NCBI GenBank assembly: GCA_021234155.1
Contig: JAJEKV010000103.1
Location: 3,288,001-3,352,000 of the forward strand
Length of the DNA stretch: 64,000 bases
Source of the DNA: Isoetes taiwanensis
Lineage: Eukaryota > Streptophyta > Lycopodiopsida > Isoetales > Isoetaceae
Direction: 5' to 3'
The notes below the pieces were generated by a model. It saw only the letters and a program-made list of their open reading frames with translations. It made no database searches and was not told where the DNA came from. This document shows, in pieces, positions 20,451 to 30,854 of the stretch (positions are counted from its first letter, which is position 1; the number at the start of each line of letters is the position of its first letter). The position numbers and the translations under genes are program-made.

Positions 20451-22229
20451 ATGGAGTGTCTCGCTTTCGGATGTCGAACATTCTGGAGAGCCCTACAGTT
20501 GATCCCACCGGAGCAAATGAGGATAAGGAATCGTAGTAGATTCAAAGCATATGTACTGCGTAATTCTATAGAGGATCCTGATATTTATGATAAGGTTGTT
20601 TTTGAGATAGAACCATTTTCAGATAGAGTTGTGCTGGTGGATCCCTATCGAGGGAATTTAATAGTAGCCTCTGCGGAGGCATGTTGCCAGATTCCCATGG
20701 ATAGATTAAGGAAAGGATTTTCGGCACTAGTGGAAGTTTATGATGATATTTATACCCGAAAGAAAGTTGAAGGACTTGAGGAAAAATATCATCCGAGAGG
20801 GATTGAGGCATTTGAGTATCATAGGCAAGTGCGCAAGCCCACATGTACTAATGAGGCATCATTGTTTCAAGTCTCCAACTATACTCAATATGGGGTTCTA
20901 AGTGCCTGCTTTTCTCCCTCCCTCAAACAACTTAGAATTATTCATATGGTCCAGCCATATGACTACTCTAATGTCTACATCAGTTACACAAATAGTGATG
21001 ACGTGATTTTCTTTCTTACCTATGTCCATCAAGCCAGAGATTCATGCATTCAACCTATGACTTTCCTTCGCGAATATCATGATCTCCCGAGCAGTAGAAG
21101 CCCACGCTTTCGTCTTAGACATGATGCTTGCTCAACCACAGTTGTGGAGTTCACAGATGGTTACCAAAAAAAATGGAGCCAAGCTTGGAAGTCAAGTTTG
21201 TACTTCAATGGGGAGGGTTTGCAAGGTCCTACGCACGTGCACCCGATAGAGACGAGGAAAAGAATCTTGGCAAATCCTAAACAGTATTTGGATCCTAGTA
21301 TATGGGCACATTTACCTGAGGAAATATTTCCTCTTATACTAGCACACCTTCCACTCGTCAGCATGTTCCGTGCTAGACTAGTGTCCAAACATTGGAACAG
21401 CATGTTGACAAGCCCTCATTTTCCACATAATCATGATCATGAGCAATGGATCATCTTTCGTCCCTTTGATCAACCATTTGACATGAAGAAAGATCTAGTC
21501 ACGTATCATCCATCTTCTGAGAATCTATACCATGGGCATGAATCAAATGCTCCTTGTTATGAAAATCGTGCTTGGTGTCCTTCTTCAGGACTTGTGTTTA
21601 AATTTCCTATCCGATCCATGCTTCCGTCTCTTATACCTCCAGATGATCCAGTATTCTTGGGTAGAAAAAACAGAAACTATGATGTACATGATATTCTAGA
21701 AACTCAATTGGCAATTGAGTATAAAGAGCAAGTGTTATACATCAAATTAGAGGCTTTACGACAAAATAACGAGCTTGTGCTAAAATTTCAAGGACCTTGG
21801 TGCGGAAAGGCAAATCTTCAATTTTTGGATGTTTATGAGTGGAACGAGAAACTCGTTTTGGTAGCTACTTTGTTACTAAATGGCAAGATGAAATGGTTGC
21901 GCATATGGCATCGTGAGAAGGCTGGTGATTCCAGAAACTGGGTTCAAATAGCAAACCTAGACTCAGGGTCTAGAATGTGGCGAGATTTGATGGTGGATAG
22001 TGACTTAAATGGTATTCACATTGAGGGAAACATCTGTGGATGTTATGTGGTCTTCACTTGCTGGACCAATAGTCATTTACAATCAAGATATCTAGATGCC
22101 ATTCCACCTATTGCCTTTGACCTTTCAAAGAATTGTTGGCAAATGATGGAGACCCGTTTATCTCTTCATTATGTTTACAACTTCACGTATAGGCCAAGAT
22201 TTAAAGCTTTGTTAAATCAAAAAAGATGA
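20451..22229 (+). CDS. F-box domain protein, intronless
   Basis: A single 592-codon open frame. An F-box lies in the middle: IWAHLPEEIFPLILAHLPL, then MFRARLVSKHWNSML, about residues 282-320. F-box proteins bind SKP1 and bring substrates to SCF ubiquitin ligases; that role is known for the family and inferred here. The first 280 residues match no domain I know, and the C-terminal 270 residues have the hydrophobic/Trp spacing of F-box-associated beta-propeller regions (FQGPWCGKANLQFLDVYEW, LRIWHREKAGDSRNWVQIA). Most plant F-box proteins have the box at the N-terminus, so its internal position is odd. The Met start follows an in-frame gap without other evidence. The frame is undamaged, and a truncated copy lies at 22983-23519. 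Confidence 0.85.
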   Translation: MECLAFGCRTFWRALQLIPPEQMRIRNRSRFKAYVLRNSIEDPDIYDKVVFEIEPFSDRVVLVDPYRGNLIVASAEACCQIPMDRLRKGFSALVEVYDDIYTRKKVEGLEEKYHPRGIEAFEYHRQVRKPTCTNEASLFQVSNYTQYGVLSACFSPSLKQLRIIHMVQPYDYSNVYISYTNSDDVIFFLTYVHQARDSCIQPMTFLREYHDLPSSRSPRFRLRHDACSTTVVEFTDGYQKKWSQAWKSSLYFNGEGLQGPTHVHPIETRKRILANPKQYLDPSIWAHLPEEIFPLILAHLPLVSMFRARLVSKHWNSMLTSPHFPHNHDHEQWIIFRPFDQPFDMKKDLVTYHPSSENLYHGHESNAPCYENRAWCPSSGLVFKFPIRSMLPSLIPPDDPVFLGRKNRNYDVHDILETQLAIEYKEQVLYIKLEALRQNNELVLKFQGPWCGKANLQFLDVYEWNEKLVLVATLLLNGKMKWLRIWHREKAGDSRNWVQIANLDSGSRMWRDLMVDSDLNGIHIEGNICGCYVVFTCWTNSHLQSRYLDAIPPIAFDLSKNCWQMMETRLSLHYVYNFTYRPRFKALLNQKR

Positions 22230-22859
22230 CGATGTTATGACACTTAGGAATGCTATGTTGGATGCAACCTACACAATTTTTTGTTCTGGGAGCAGAAGCA
22301 ATCTATATTCCAAGGTGTCATTTCTGATATAAGATCTACACATTGGGTACAACCACTATATGTATCATAAATCTTTACTTTATGTGCCACTAGACCTACT
22401 TGATTTCCAATGATACTGTTATCATTGCCATGCCTATATTATTATGTGATGTATTTTTAACATTTTTGGCCTACTCTCTGGATCAATTCATTAGCCAAAG
22501 AGTGGGTTTTGTCATATCTGAAGATTTGATGGTTGTGGGTATGGCTTTTGGCATTGCACATTCTATTTGTATATTAAACCAAAAAATAAAAACAACATGT
22601 AAAAAGCATACAATGTTCTTTTGACTAATACAATTTAGCTTCTTCAACGGTTAATTCAATGGCTCATATCTTTATCCAAACATACAGACATTATCTTTTG
22701 GAAAGAGCAATCTCATGATTGAAAAAAATTATTATCTTACTAGTTATAGTGCCTGCACAATTTGGCAACATGTAAATGTTGGTAATAACAGTAGAGTACA
22801 ACAATCTTAAAGGATCCAACAAACTCTTGAATATGGACTTATTAATTTGGGGCAAACAT
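22230..22859. other. Downstream of the F-box gene, unassigned
   Basis: AT-rich, likely containing the 3' untranslated region. A 74-codon plus frame at 22400-22624 is hydrophobic but has no support. Confidence 0.4.
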
Positions 22860-22982
22860 ATGCTTGAACGTGGAAGGATGATGCATATTTTCGTGTCTTT
22901 AACTTCTGCATCTTCATTCACATTAAGTTGTTTTGCTTTCATTTGTCTAGCTCCTCTTCCAAATCATTGTCCCAAATCATGA
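22860..22982 (-). repeat. Right arm of the spaced inverted repeat
   Basis: Reverse complement of 16846-16951. It directly abuts the F-box gene duplicate that starts at 22983. Confidence 0.85.
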
Positions 22983-23519
22983 GAGAGGGATTGAGGCATT
23001 TGAGTATCATAGGCAAGTGCGCAGGCCCACATGTACTAATGAGGCATCATTGTTTCAAGTCTCCAACTATACTCAATATGGGGTTCTAAGTGCCTGCTTT
23101 TCTCCCTCCCTCAAACAACTTAGAATTATTCATATGGTCCAGCCATATGACTACTCTGATGTCTACATCAGTTACACAAATAATGATGACGTGATTTTCT
23201 TTCTTACCTATGTCCATCAAGCCAGAGATTCATGCATTCAACCTATGACTTTCCTTCGCGAATATCATGATCTCGGCGGTAAAGCCCACGCTTTCGTCTT
23301 AGACATGATGCTTGCTCAACCACAGTTGTGGAGTTCACATATGGTTACCAAAAAAAATGGAGCCAAGCTTGGAAGTCAAGTTTGTACTTCAATGGGGAGG
23401 GTTTGCAAGGTCCTATGCACGTGCACCCGATAGAGACGAGGAAAAGAATCCTGGCAATCCCTAAACAGTATTTGGATCCTAGTGTATGGGCACATCTACC
23501 TGAGGAAATATTTCCTCTC
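22983..23519 (+). pseudogene. Truncated duplicate of the F-box gene
   Basis: Nearly identical to 20794-21334 of the F-box gene, starting and ending abruptly. A net 4-base loss near 23275 (GATCTCGGCGGTAAAG against the longer original) breaks the frame. It ends just after LPEEIFPL, so most of the F-box is missing. High identity suggests a recent copy. The right end meets the GCGACGT-rich repeat zone. Confidence 0.93.
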
Positions 23520-23535
23520 ACAACAGGAGAAAGGC

Positions 23536-23980
23536 CATTTAGCGACGTCTATAGCGACGTCTAGGTCACGTCTATGCGACGTCTGACGACGTGACACAGA
23601 CGTGACACAGAGGTCGCTGGAAACACGTCGCATGCGACGTGCGTCGCATATCGACGACGTCGTGACGTGACGCAGCGCGTGACCTGGGCGTGACCACGGG
23701 GCGTGACATAGACGTCGCATGCGACGTGACACGTGGAATATACACGTGGAATATCAAAAAAAAATTCACATGTGCCGTAAAAGCCACGTGTATACATCGC
23801 ATGCGACGTGACACGTGGAATATACACGTGGAATATCAAAAAAATCCACGTCTGCCCGTAAAAGCCACGTGTATACGTCGCATGCGACGTCAAGCAGAAA
23901 AATTATGAAAATCCACGTGTAATTAGAAAAGCCACGTGGCAATAAAAAAGCCACGTGGATACGTCGCATGCGACGTGCAA
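23536..23980. repeat. CGTCGCATGCGACG array with G-box-like motifs
   Basis: A dense field of GCGACGT motifs, followed by repeats of about 84 bp starting at about 23711, 23796 and 23877, each with a CGTCGCATGCGACG palindrome. Most also hold GACACGTGGAATATAC and AAAAGCCACGTG. Similar palindromes stand at 35780-35845, so these may be subterminal repeats of a large DNA element. Confidence 0.8.
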
Positions 23981-24049
23981 GAAAAAAAATAAAAATAAAA
24001 AAATGTTTGGCGTAGATAATTATTACAATATGATGTACAAGGAGCAAAA

Positions 24050-24200
24050 GGGCATTTATATTTTTATATTTATATTTTTAAATAATCACAAAAGTATTTT
24101 TATATTTATATTTTTAAATAATCAATAAAGTATTTTTATATTTATATTTTTAAATAATCACAAAAGTGAATTGTATTTATATTTTTAAATAATCACAAAA
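24050..24200. repeat. AT-rich tandem repeat
   Basis: About four copies of a 40-bp unit built from TATTTTTATATTTATATTTT and TAAATAATCACAAAAG. Confidence 0.9.
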
Positions 24201-24229
24201 GACTCGTTAAGTGGAGTATCCACCCTTTT

Positions 24230-26660
24230 AGCCTAGAGCTAATCTCTGTCAGATTCAGTGGAGTAGTCATCTGATTCGGGGTTGCGATTGGATGGCCCTC
24301 CACCATAGTTTGCAGATCCCTCGCCGACCCCGCGCCCCATGTCCTCGTCTAGGGCTTGATTCATCTCATACTTGCTTCCTATAAAAACCAAAAGAATATG
24401 GCATTAATGTAGTTCATAGAATTATAATAATTTTCTACAACGCACACCCGCATTCCGTGATGTGGGGCGGTTCCCTCTCATTATAGCTGTTGATCTGGAT
24501 AAGCGGCTCCACGTTACGTGGCTATTTTTTTACGTCTTTGCTTGCTAGGGGAAAACCCATATAGATAGGTCTATGACAATATAACGAGTATTAGCTAGTG
24601 ACATTTAAAGTTCTTATTAAAATTAATGTGAACTAATATAGCTCTTACGAATCTATGGTGAAACCCTTTCCGACCGCTGGAGCCCAAATGAGACGGCTTT
24701 CGTTCACTTTTAGTTCCGTTGTCGGTCCAAGCTCTATCTTTCTGTTCTTGATCCTTTGCACGTTCGAATACAATCTGATTGCAAGGCACACAACATTATC
24801 ACAAGTTAAAGTGAACGAATGGCAAAAAAAAATAAGAAATACCTTGATATCTTCCTTGTGGAGATTAAGTGGTTTAGGGACTTTTGACCAATCGCTTCCA
24901 ACTTTTTCGCAAGTCGTTTTCAGTTCCTTGACCACTCTTTGCCTTTGACATAAATCGATAGATCAACGCAATATTAAAATAATAAAAACAAGACTATGAC
25001 TAGGTCATGTACCTCCTTTTTCGTAGAAGCTCGCCCATCATCGAAGTGAGCTTCTTCCGGTTAAACTTCTTTGCTTTTTCTATCTCGGGAAACTCTGTTT
25101 CATTTTATTTTTGGCGCTCTCTATTTGGCGTTGGTCATAAAGCGCCGAGGCCACTCCCCTATACAGCGGGGAGGCCATAAGCGAGATATTATTTGTGACC
25201 GCGTCCCTCGGTGTAGTATAAAAGACACTTCCCTCATCATCCTTCTTAGGAAGAGCATCCCCTGAAGCATAAATGGTGGGTATATAAAAGCGTGTTTATG
25301 TCTCACCGTCAATATACATATCGATCCCGATAGGAAACTTTTGAGCACTTTACAATGTATTCTAAGTGAAGAGAATGAACAAAACAACAAATTTAGATGA
25401 CAAAGTACTAATATTTAAGGTTGATATCTTAAATAATATGTTCACATAACTTACATCAAAAATTATTATTAATATGATAGTCGGGTATATTGGGGCCAAA
25501 TCACCCGCGGACTTACGTGTCTAAAACAAAGCGAAATGGGCGCTCTTCTTCGGTGACCACGATGTCGTCGGGATCCGGACCTCTCCAAGTCAGGCGATTC
25601 ACGATGTTCTTGGGATCCCGAACCCCTGATGATGATCGTCGCGATCTTGAGCGTTGTGAGTCCGTTGCTCCACTACTTCTTGACACGGGAAGTAATGAGA
25701 GAATGAGCATCTTTAACATGCCGCAACCAAAAGAAATGTTTGGTACGTAGTGGATATATATTTACCTGTTGAAATCTCCCTCCAAGTTCCTTGCACCAGA
25801 AAAATCTGTTCCCGTCTCTTGCCTAGAACGGGAGTCCATACTACGTCTACCGATCTCGATATTCTCGCGAGAACGTGGAGGCCGATAATCAACACTATGT
25901 CGATGGGGAATAGGGAGGAGGGAGGCTGCCTAAGCTGGCGTTGGTGTCAAAGAGGCAAAATATCTTTGCAATTTGGTCTCTCGGTGGGAGACATGTTTTG
26001 CGAAGGCTGAGGGAGGAGGAGCCGAAGCTTACAAATATCATGCAAAAAAACAATTCATTTATTTATTATTTTTATAAAAGCTATCTTAATACCCAAACCT
26101 GCTGGTGTAGTGACAGGTGGAGGTTGGCTGCTTCGAACATCAGCACGATTGCCCCTACCTCGTGGAGTCCTCCTCCTATTTTCTCTAAACTCTTCCCTTT
26201 CCTCTACACAACAAATTAAAACTCCATGCATAAACTTACATACCTAATTAGAGGGTAAAGCGTATAAAAGCTATATAAATACTTACGTTCGTCTTCGTCA
26301 TTCTCCGTACGATTGCGATTACCTTTATTCATCGCCGAGAAAAATAGCACACCTAGATCAAAAGAAATTATGAGAGAAACATTTGATAACCATGAATGAT
26401 ATGGTTGCAATAATAGAATGATACTTACAAACCATACAGATGATAAATAGTATTTTCATGGTTCGAAATGTGCTACCAATGAGCCCCGGCAGACTTACTG
26501 CAGTCTTGACCGTCTTGACCGGGGGCGGAGGGGGAGACGCATAATGCCATGAATAGAGGGCCACAATGAGGAAGACTGCTAAGAATTGAGCCTCCGCCAT
26601 GACTATATATATTAATTTGAACATAACGAGAATTAGCGAGAGAAAAGCTTTGAACAAGTG
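24230..26660 (-). pseudogene. Scattered exon-like pieces of an unknown minus-strand gene
   Basis: Several minus-strand pieces look like exons. One reads SKYEMNQALDEDMGRGVGEG and runs acidic to a stop near 24235. Another is ELKTTCEKVGSDWSKVPKPL before a GTATTT donor, another GSVFYTTPRDAVTNNISLMA, and one has VVWTPVLGKRREQIFLVQGT. Their layout inside a repeat-bounded zone suggests the second gene of a DNA transposon, or a captured host gene. No family motif is decisive and frames do not join reliably. Confidence 0.3.
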
Positions 26661-26779
26661 TCTTTTAATAAATACCTAAATTTATATTCTTATCTTCTTA
26701 TTTATATTAGAAAAGTATCTCGTATATATGTATGGGGTGCATATCGAACTCTAGGTTGCCATATTATCAGGCCATGTAT

Positions 26780-27030
26780 CATGTCATACACCGAACCCTA
26801 AATTATCCCACGTGGCATTTTTAGTGCCACATCATGCAACCCTACACTGCGTGTGGCACATCATCAAACCCTAGGTTGTGTCACGTGGCGACTTCGTATT
26901 GCCACATCATAGTAAGTGCCATGTCATCAAACCCTAGCTTGCGTGTGCCACATCATCAAACCCTAGATTGTGCCACATAGCATTTACAATCTAGGGTTTG
27001 ATGATGTAGCACACAAAACCTAGGGTTTGA
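26780..27030. repeat. Cluster of AAACCCTAG repeats in both orientations
   Basis: Units such as CACATCATCAAACCCTAGRT with TTGTGCCAC recur, first as AAACCCTAG and then inverted as CTAGGGTTTG. The motif equals the plant telobox or telomere-type AAACCCTA, but here it is embedded in longer units with GTGCCACATCAT. It is not a true telomeric run. Confidence 0.8.
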
Positions 27031-27179
27031 CGTCTGTAGCGACACTTTATCTACAAGTTATGATTAATAATTTATACCATTAATAATAATTTTTTTGATT
27101 AATAAATTACTTTTTTCATTAGTAATTTTGAATAAAAACATTTATTTGTTGCAACAAGCCTCAAATAGGAAGACAAAAT

Positions 27180-28660
27180 TATATTAATCACTTCTTGCAA
27201 GCATTTAACAGTAGCTTAGCCATCTCAAGTGGATCACCACACTTCATATGTCGTCTCTCTCTCACAACTATATCAGAAGAAAGCCCTGCTGTTTTGAACA
27301 CATCGATGACGCGAGCAATAGATGGGCGATCCATGTGCACCAGCTCTCTATCCATCATCATTTGAACCTTCATATGTTGGATGATGTCCAATGTGCTAGA
27401 GTATCGGTCGGTTGGGTTTATCTCAACACACAACCCCGACAAAATCAAGGAGCATCTCGTAAATGTAGCCCAGGGAATATATGTCAGATATCTCATGCCC
27501 CCATGATGCTTGGTCATCTGATGATGATGTAAAAACTCTCTTCTCCCACCAAGGATATCGCACCGTTCCATCTTGTAGTGTATAACGGCTCTTCAATTTG
27601 GGCATTCGCTCCTTGCAAAAAAAAACGGAGGGCCGTGTCCCAATCACCAATAGCCACCCACACATTTGTAAGGGAGTCATCAAAATGGAGTTTGACCCTT
27701 TTGCAATTGAGCTTTGTGTGTGTCCAACCCGAGGCGTGGATGGCATAGACTCTTACAAGAGCGAGAGCTATTTTCGGGACGCATGCTTATACACGAGTCT
27801 CATTTTGGCTTTCCACCTCTCACTTATCTTTATATCAGCCCTTCTTGGAGCACTATGCATTGCATTTGACCATCTCCTATAAGAAGAGAATTGGCTCGGG
27901 GAAGATGGTCAAAGTAATTGCAAAAGGTTCCTCCATTCATGAATGGTAAAGGACTACCATTGGTCCCTCGTGGCTCATCTCCACAAAAGACCTCGGGGGC
28001 AAGTCCAAGGGTGTGGCCAATCTTTGGACTTGGGCTCTTGAAAGCGGATATACTTGTCGACCCAACAACCATGATGCAAAGCAAGATCTGGATTTGGTAT
28101 ATCCGGCGGTCTTGTTTACTACCAATGCACTTTACAACTCCAAGAGCATCCACGGGAATCTTTGTCAATAAATGCAAACACATTTATCATGAGCATGTAA
28201 TGATAATCTAGCCCATTCACCAATAGAGCTCCCACCATGGATAAGACTATCTAACTCCTTCCTGTTCATCTTTGAGATCAAGCATTGGCCATCTTGTGAT
28301 CTTTGCGTCCGGACCTTTGCACCGCCACGAATTAGCCCATCGTCCCCGTATGCCTCAAAGATAGGGGCTCATAAGTGGCACTTTATACTTAAGTAGCATC
28401 CTCAATTTCGGCTCGGGATTGCAAACCCAAGACTTTAAGTTCTTTCTCATCATATCTTCCAACTTTCGGACTCATGTTCGGCCACCTCCCACATAATTGA
28501 CCAGACATTCTTTCTCAAGCGATGCTACAAAGCGGTTAATTCAATCATCGGTTTGCATATGTCGTTCCGATTTGGGATCATGTAGCATATTTGATTGATG
28601 AGGATGCGTCTAATTTCACTAAGCATCTCTGTCCTTCATCGAGGCCATTTTATGCCTACA
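27180..28660 (-). pseudogene. Decayed protein kinase fragment
   Basis: On the minus strand, GTVRYPWWEKRVFTS and then EISDIYSLGYIYEML match the kinase region after the activation loop (GTxxYMAPE, SDVYSFGxxLxEML). A shifted frame continues with CVEINPTDRYSSTLDIIQHM, as in CxxxxPxxRPSM, and ends near 27188. Upstream pieces to 28660 are less clear. The APE motif is lost and several frame changes occur, so it cannot work as a kinase. It lies in the composite repeat zone and may be a captured gene fragment. Confidence 0.55.
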
Positions 28661-28859
28661 AACAAAACAAAATAATGAATACAAAAGCCAAGCATGCACA
28701 AAGTAAATGCAACATAATCTGACAATATCAAACATGTATCTGCGGACCATATAATCATTACTTATAACCGCCCTATGGCGACTAATACCTTATCCAATCC
28801 CCCCCAAAAGCAAGAAAAAAAAAGAAGAAGAAACAAGAAAAACTAAATAGGTTAGATTA

Positions 28860-29296
28860 GGGTATTCAGACCCACGGTCAATTTACATTCGTATTACTAG
28901 TTAATTAGTTAGCAGATAGTCCCGAAATTTAGTTAACTTTTTTAACCAAAGACACTACCTAAACTTATCGCACCGTGTTCGGATTAGTTAGCAAAATTAA
29001 CTAAAAATTAACTAAATTATAAATTAGCACTATAGAGGTCACTTTAAGTTTAGTTAATTGTGCTTATAATTTTTTATGCCTTTGCCTAACTTAACTAGAC
29101 ATGTTCGAAATAATTTAGTTAATTAGTTAAGTTATTTTTTTACCAAAGCTTTTAGTGCGAATTAGTATTACATTAAGTTAGCCTAACCTATTTTTTTTAA
29201 CTAGCACTGGTGTGAAGGGAATCATCCAGTTACTGTTAACTTAACTTAACGATAAAAATAACTTAACTAAACTTGACCATGGGTGCGAATAGACCC
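28860..29296. mobile_element. Tourist-like (PIF/Harbinger) MITE
   Basis: Terminal inverted repeats pair GGGTATTCAGACCCACGGTC on the left with the complement of GACCATGGGTGCGAATAGAC plus CC on the right, about 28 bases with mismatches. TTA stands directly outside each end (28857-28859 and 29297-29299), the target duplication typical of PIF/Harbinger. The 437-bp body is AT-rich with many TTAACT or AGTTAA motifs and no coding frame. Confidence 0.75.
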
Positions 29297-29404
29297 TTAC
29301 TCGAATCAAAAGCTAGATTTGGCTAGATAATAGAGGAGGCTTTGGATTGATGGAATAAGCTAGATAGACTAGATTAGATCGGCTGGATTAGGCTAGAGTA
29401 TGAT

Positions 29405-29990
29405 TAGGACCCGAACACGTGGTCCTCCCCACTCATGGTGGAGCCGACCATGCCCTTTCCCTAGCCACCTCTACCTAAAAAAAAAAAAAAAATAAGAAAT
29501 GTGGGACTAGGGCCCGAACATCTGGTCCCCTCCACTCATGGTGGAGCCGACCATGTCCTTGCCCTAGCTACCTCTAGCTAAAACCCGACAATAAAGCGTG
29601 AACTAAGGCCGAACACACGGGTCCTCCCCACTCGCGGTGGAGCCGACCATGTCCTTGCCGTAGCCATATCTACCTAAGAATGAGAAGAAAAGTGGACTTG
29701 GACCCGGACACCTAGTCCTCTCCACGCAAGGTGGAGCCGACCGTGCCCTTGAACAAGCCACTACAATTTTATTTTAAACCTAAAAATAACAAATTGGGCG
29801 GAAGTGGACTTGAATCGAGATGCGTGGTCCTCTCCACTCTAGGTGGAGCCGGCCGCCGTGCCCTTGAACAAGCCACTCATTAACCTAGGAAACATTTATG
29901 ATTGTAGTGAAAGTGGACTTCGAACCCGGGTACATGGTCCTCCCCACTCTAGGTGGAGCCGACCCGTGCCCTTGAACAAGCCACTCCATC
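29405..29990. repeat. Six-copy tandem repeat, 94-112 bp
   Basis: A GGTCCTCCCCACTC...GGTGGAGCCGACC block repeats at about 29438, 29540, 29636, 29730, 29842 and 29952. Spacers differ in AT-rich content; units 1-3 share CCTAGCCACCTCTACC and units 4-6 share CCCTTGAACAAGCCACT, so two subfamilies exist. Confidence 0.9.
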
Positions 29991-30115
29991 AATTTTTTTA
30001 ACCTACTTAAAACTATAAAAATAAAATGCAAGTGCGATCAACTACTTACCAAAAGAAGGACGTGTGTACAAGATCCTGTCGGGTCCAAATCGTAATAGAA
30101 AGCTGCAACAGAAGT

Positions 30116-30466
30116 AACAAAGCATTAGAAGAATGAGAACAAAGAAGAAAAAAGATCAAGAAGAAAGAAAGGAAAAAGGGGGAGGGTAGAAAACAAGAGA
30201 TAGAAATAAAACAAGAGAAAGAAATAAGAGAATAGAAGGGAAGAAATAAGGATAGAATAGAGAAGAAATAAGAGAAGAAACAAGAAAGAATGAAGAAAAA
30301 TAAGAGGAAATAAGAGAAGGGAAGGGAATAGAATGGAAGGAAGAAATAAGGGAAGGGAAAGAAAAGGATCGAATGGAAAGTGAGGAAGAAATGTGAAGAA
30401 TAAGAAACAAATGAAGAATGAAGAAATGAAATTAAAAAGAATGAAGAATAAGAAATGAAAAAAAAA
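30116..30466. repeat. Purine-only tract, left part
   Basis: GAAGAAATAAGAG-type low-complexity sequence. It matches in kind the tract at 35109-35600, and the two were probably one tract before the LINE inserted. Confidence 0.85.
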
Positions 30467-30854
30467 TTTTTTTTTTTTTTTTTTTTTTGAGTGAATGGGG
30501 TTTTTTTCATTAATTATAGAAAGAGGTACAACATACTGAGTGAGCCTTTATAAGTAGGCCACTCATAGAAAAGCAAATAGATAAATAAAAATAAGATAAG
30601 TGCTGTGAGAAGCACATAGTAATATCCAAAATATTACTCAGCCTTATTAGTAGCTGGTAAGTTTGTTTTACTGCAACTGAGAAGAACATTGTTGAAAAAG
30701 TTCAGCAACATCAGCCTTAACCAGTCAAAGACCAGTCCAAAATGAATTCCTGCAAAATAGATTAAATGCTAATGGAATACTGCAAATATTGGAAGATCAG
30801 TATGTGGTCCAAAAGGTGAGGTGCAGATCAAAGGAAAGGAAGAGAATAGGGATG

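Noticed and set aside
23496-24047. Arg/His-rich minus frames at 23.5-24 kb
   Set aside because: Translation of the CGTCGCATGCGACG array.
25490-26010. Plus-strand frames of 86 codons
   Set aside because: The minus strand reads more coherently and has better splice borders; the plus frames are likely shadows.
26780-27030. Interstitial telomere
   Set aside because: The AAACCCTAG motifs are not contiguous; they sit in longer units.
30046-30510. 154-codon Phe/Ser-rich frame
   Set aside because: Translation of a purine-only tract; low complexity.
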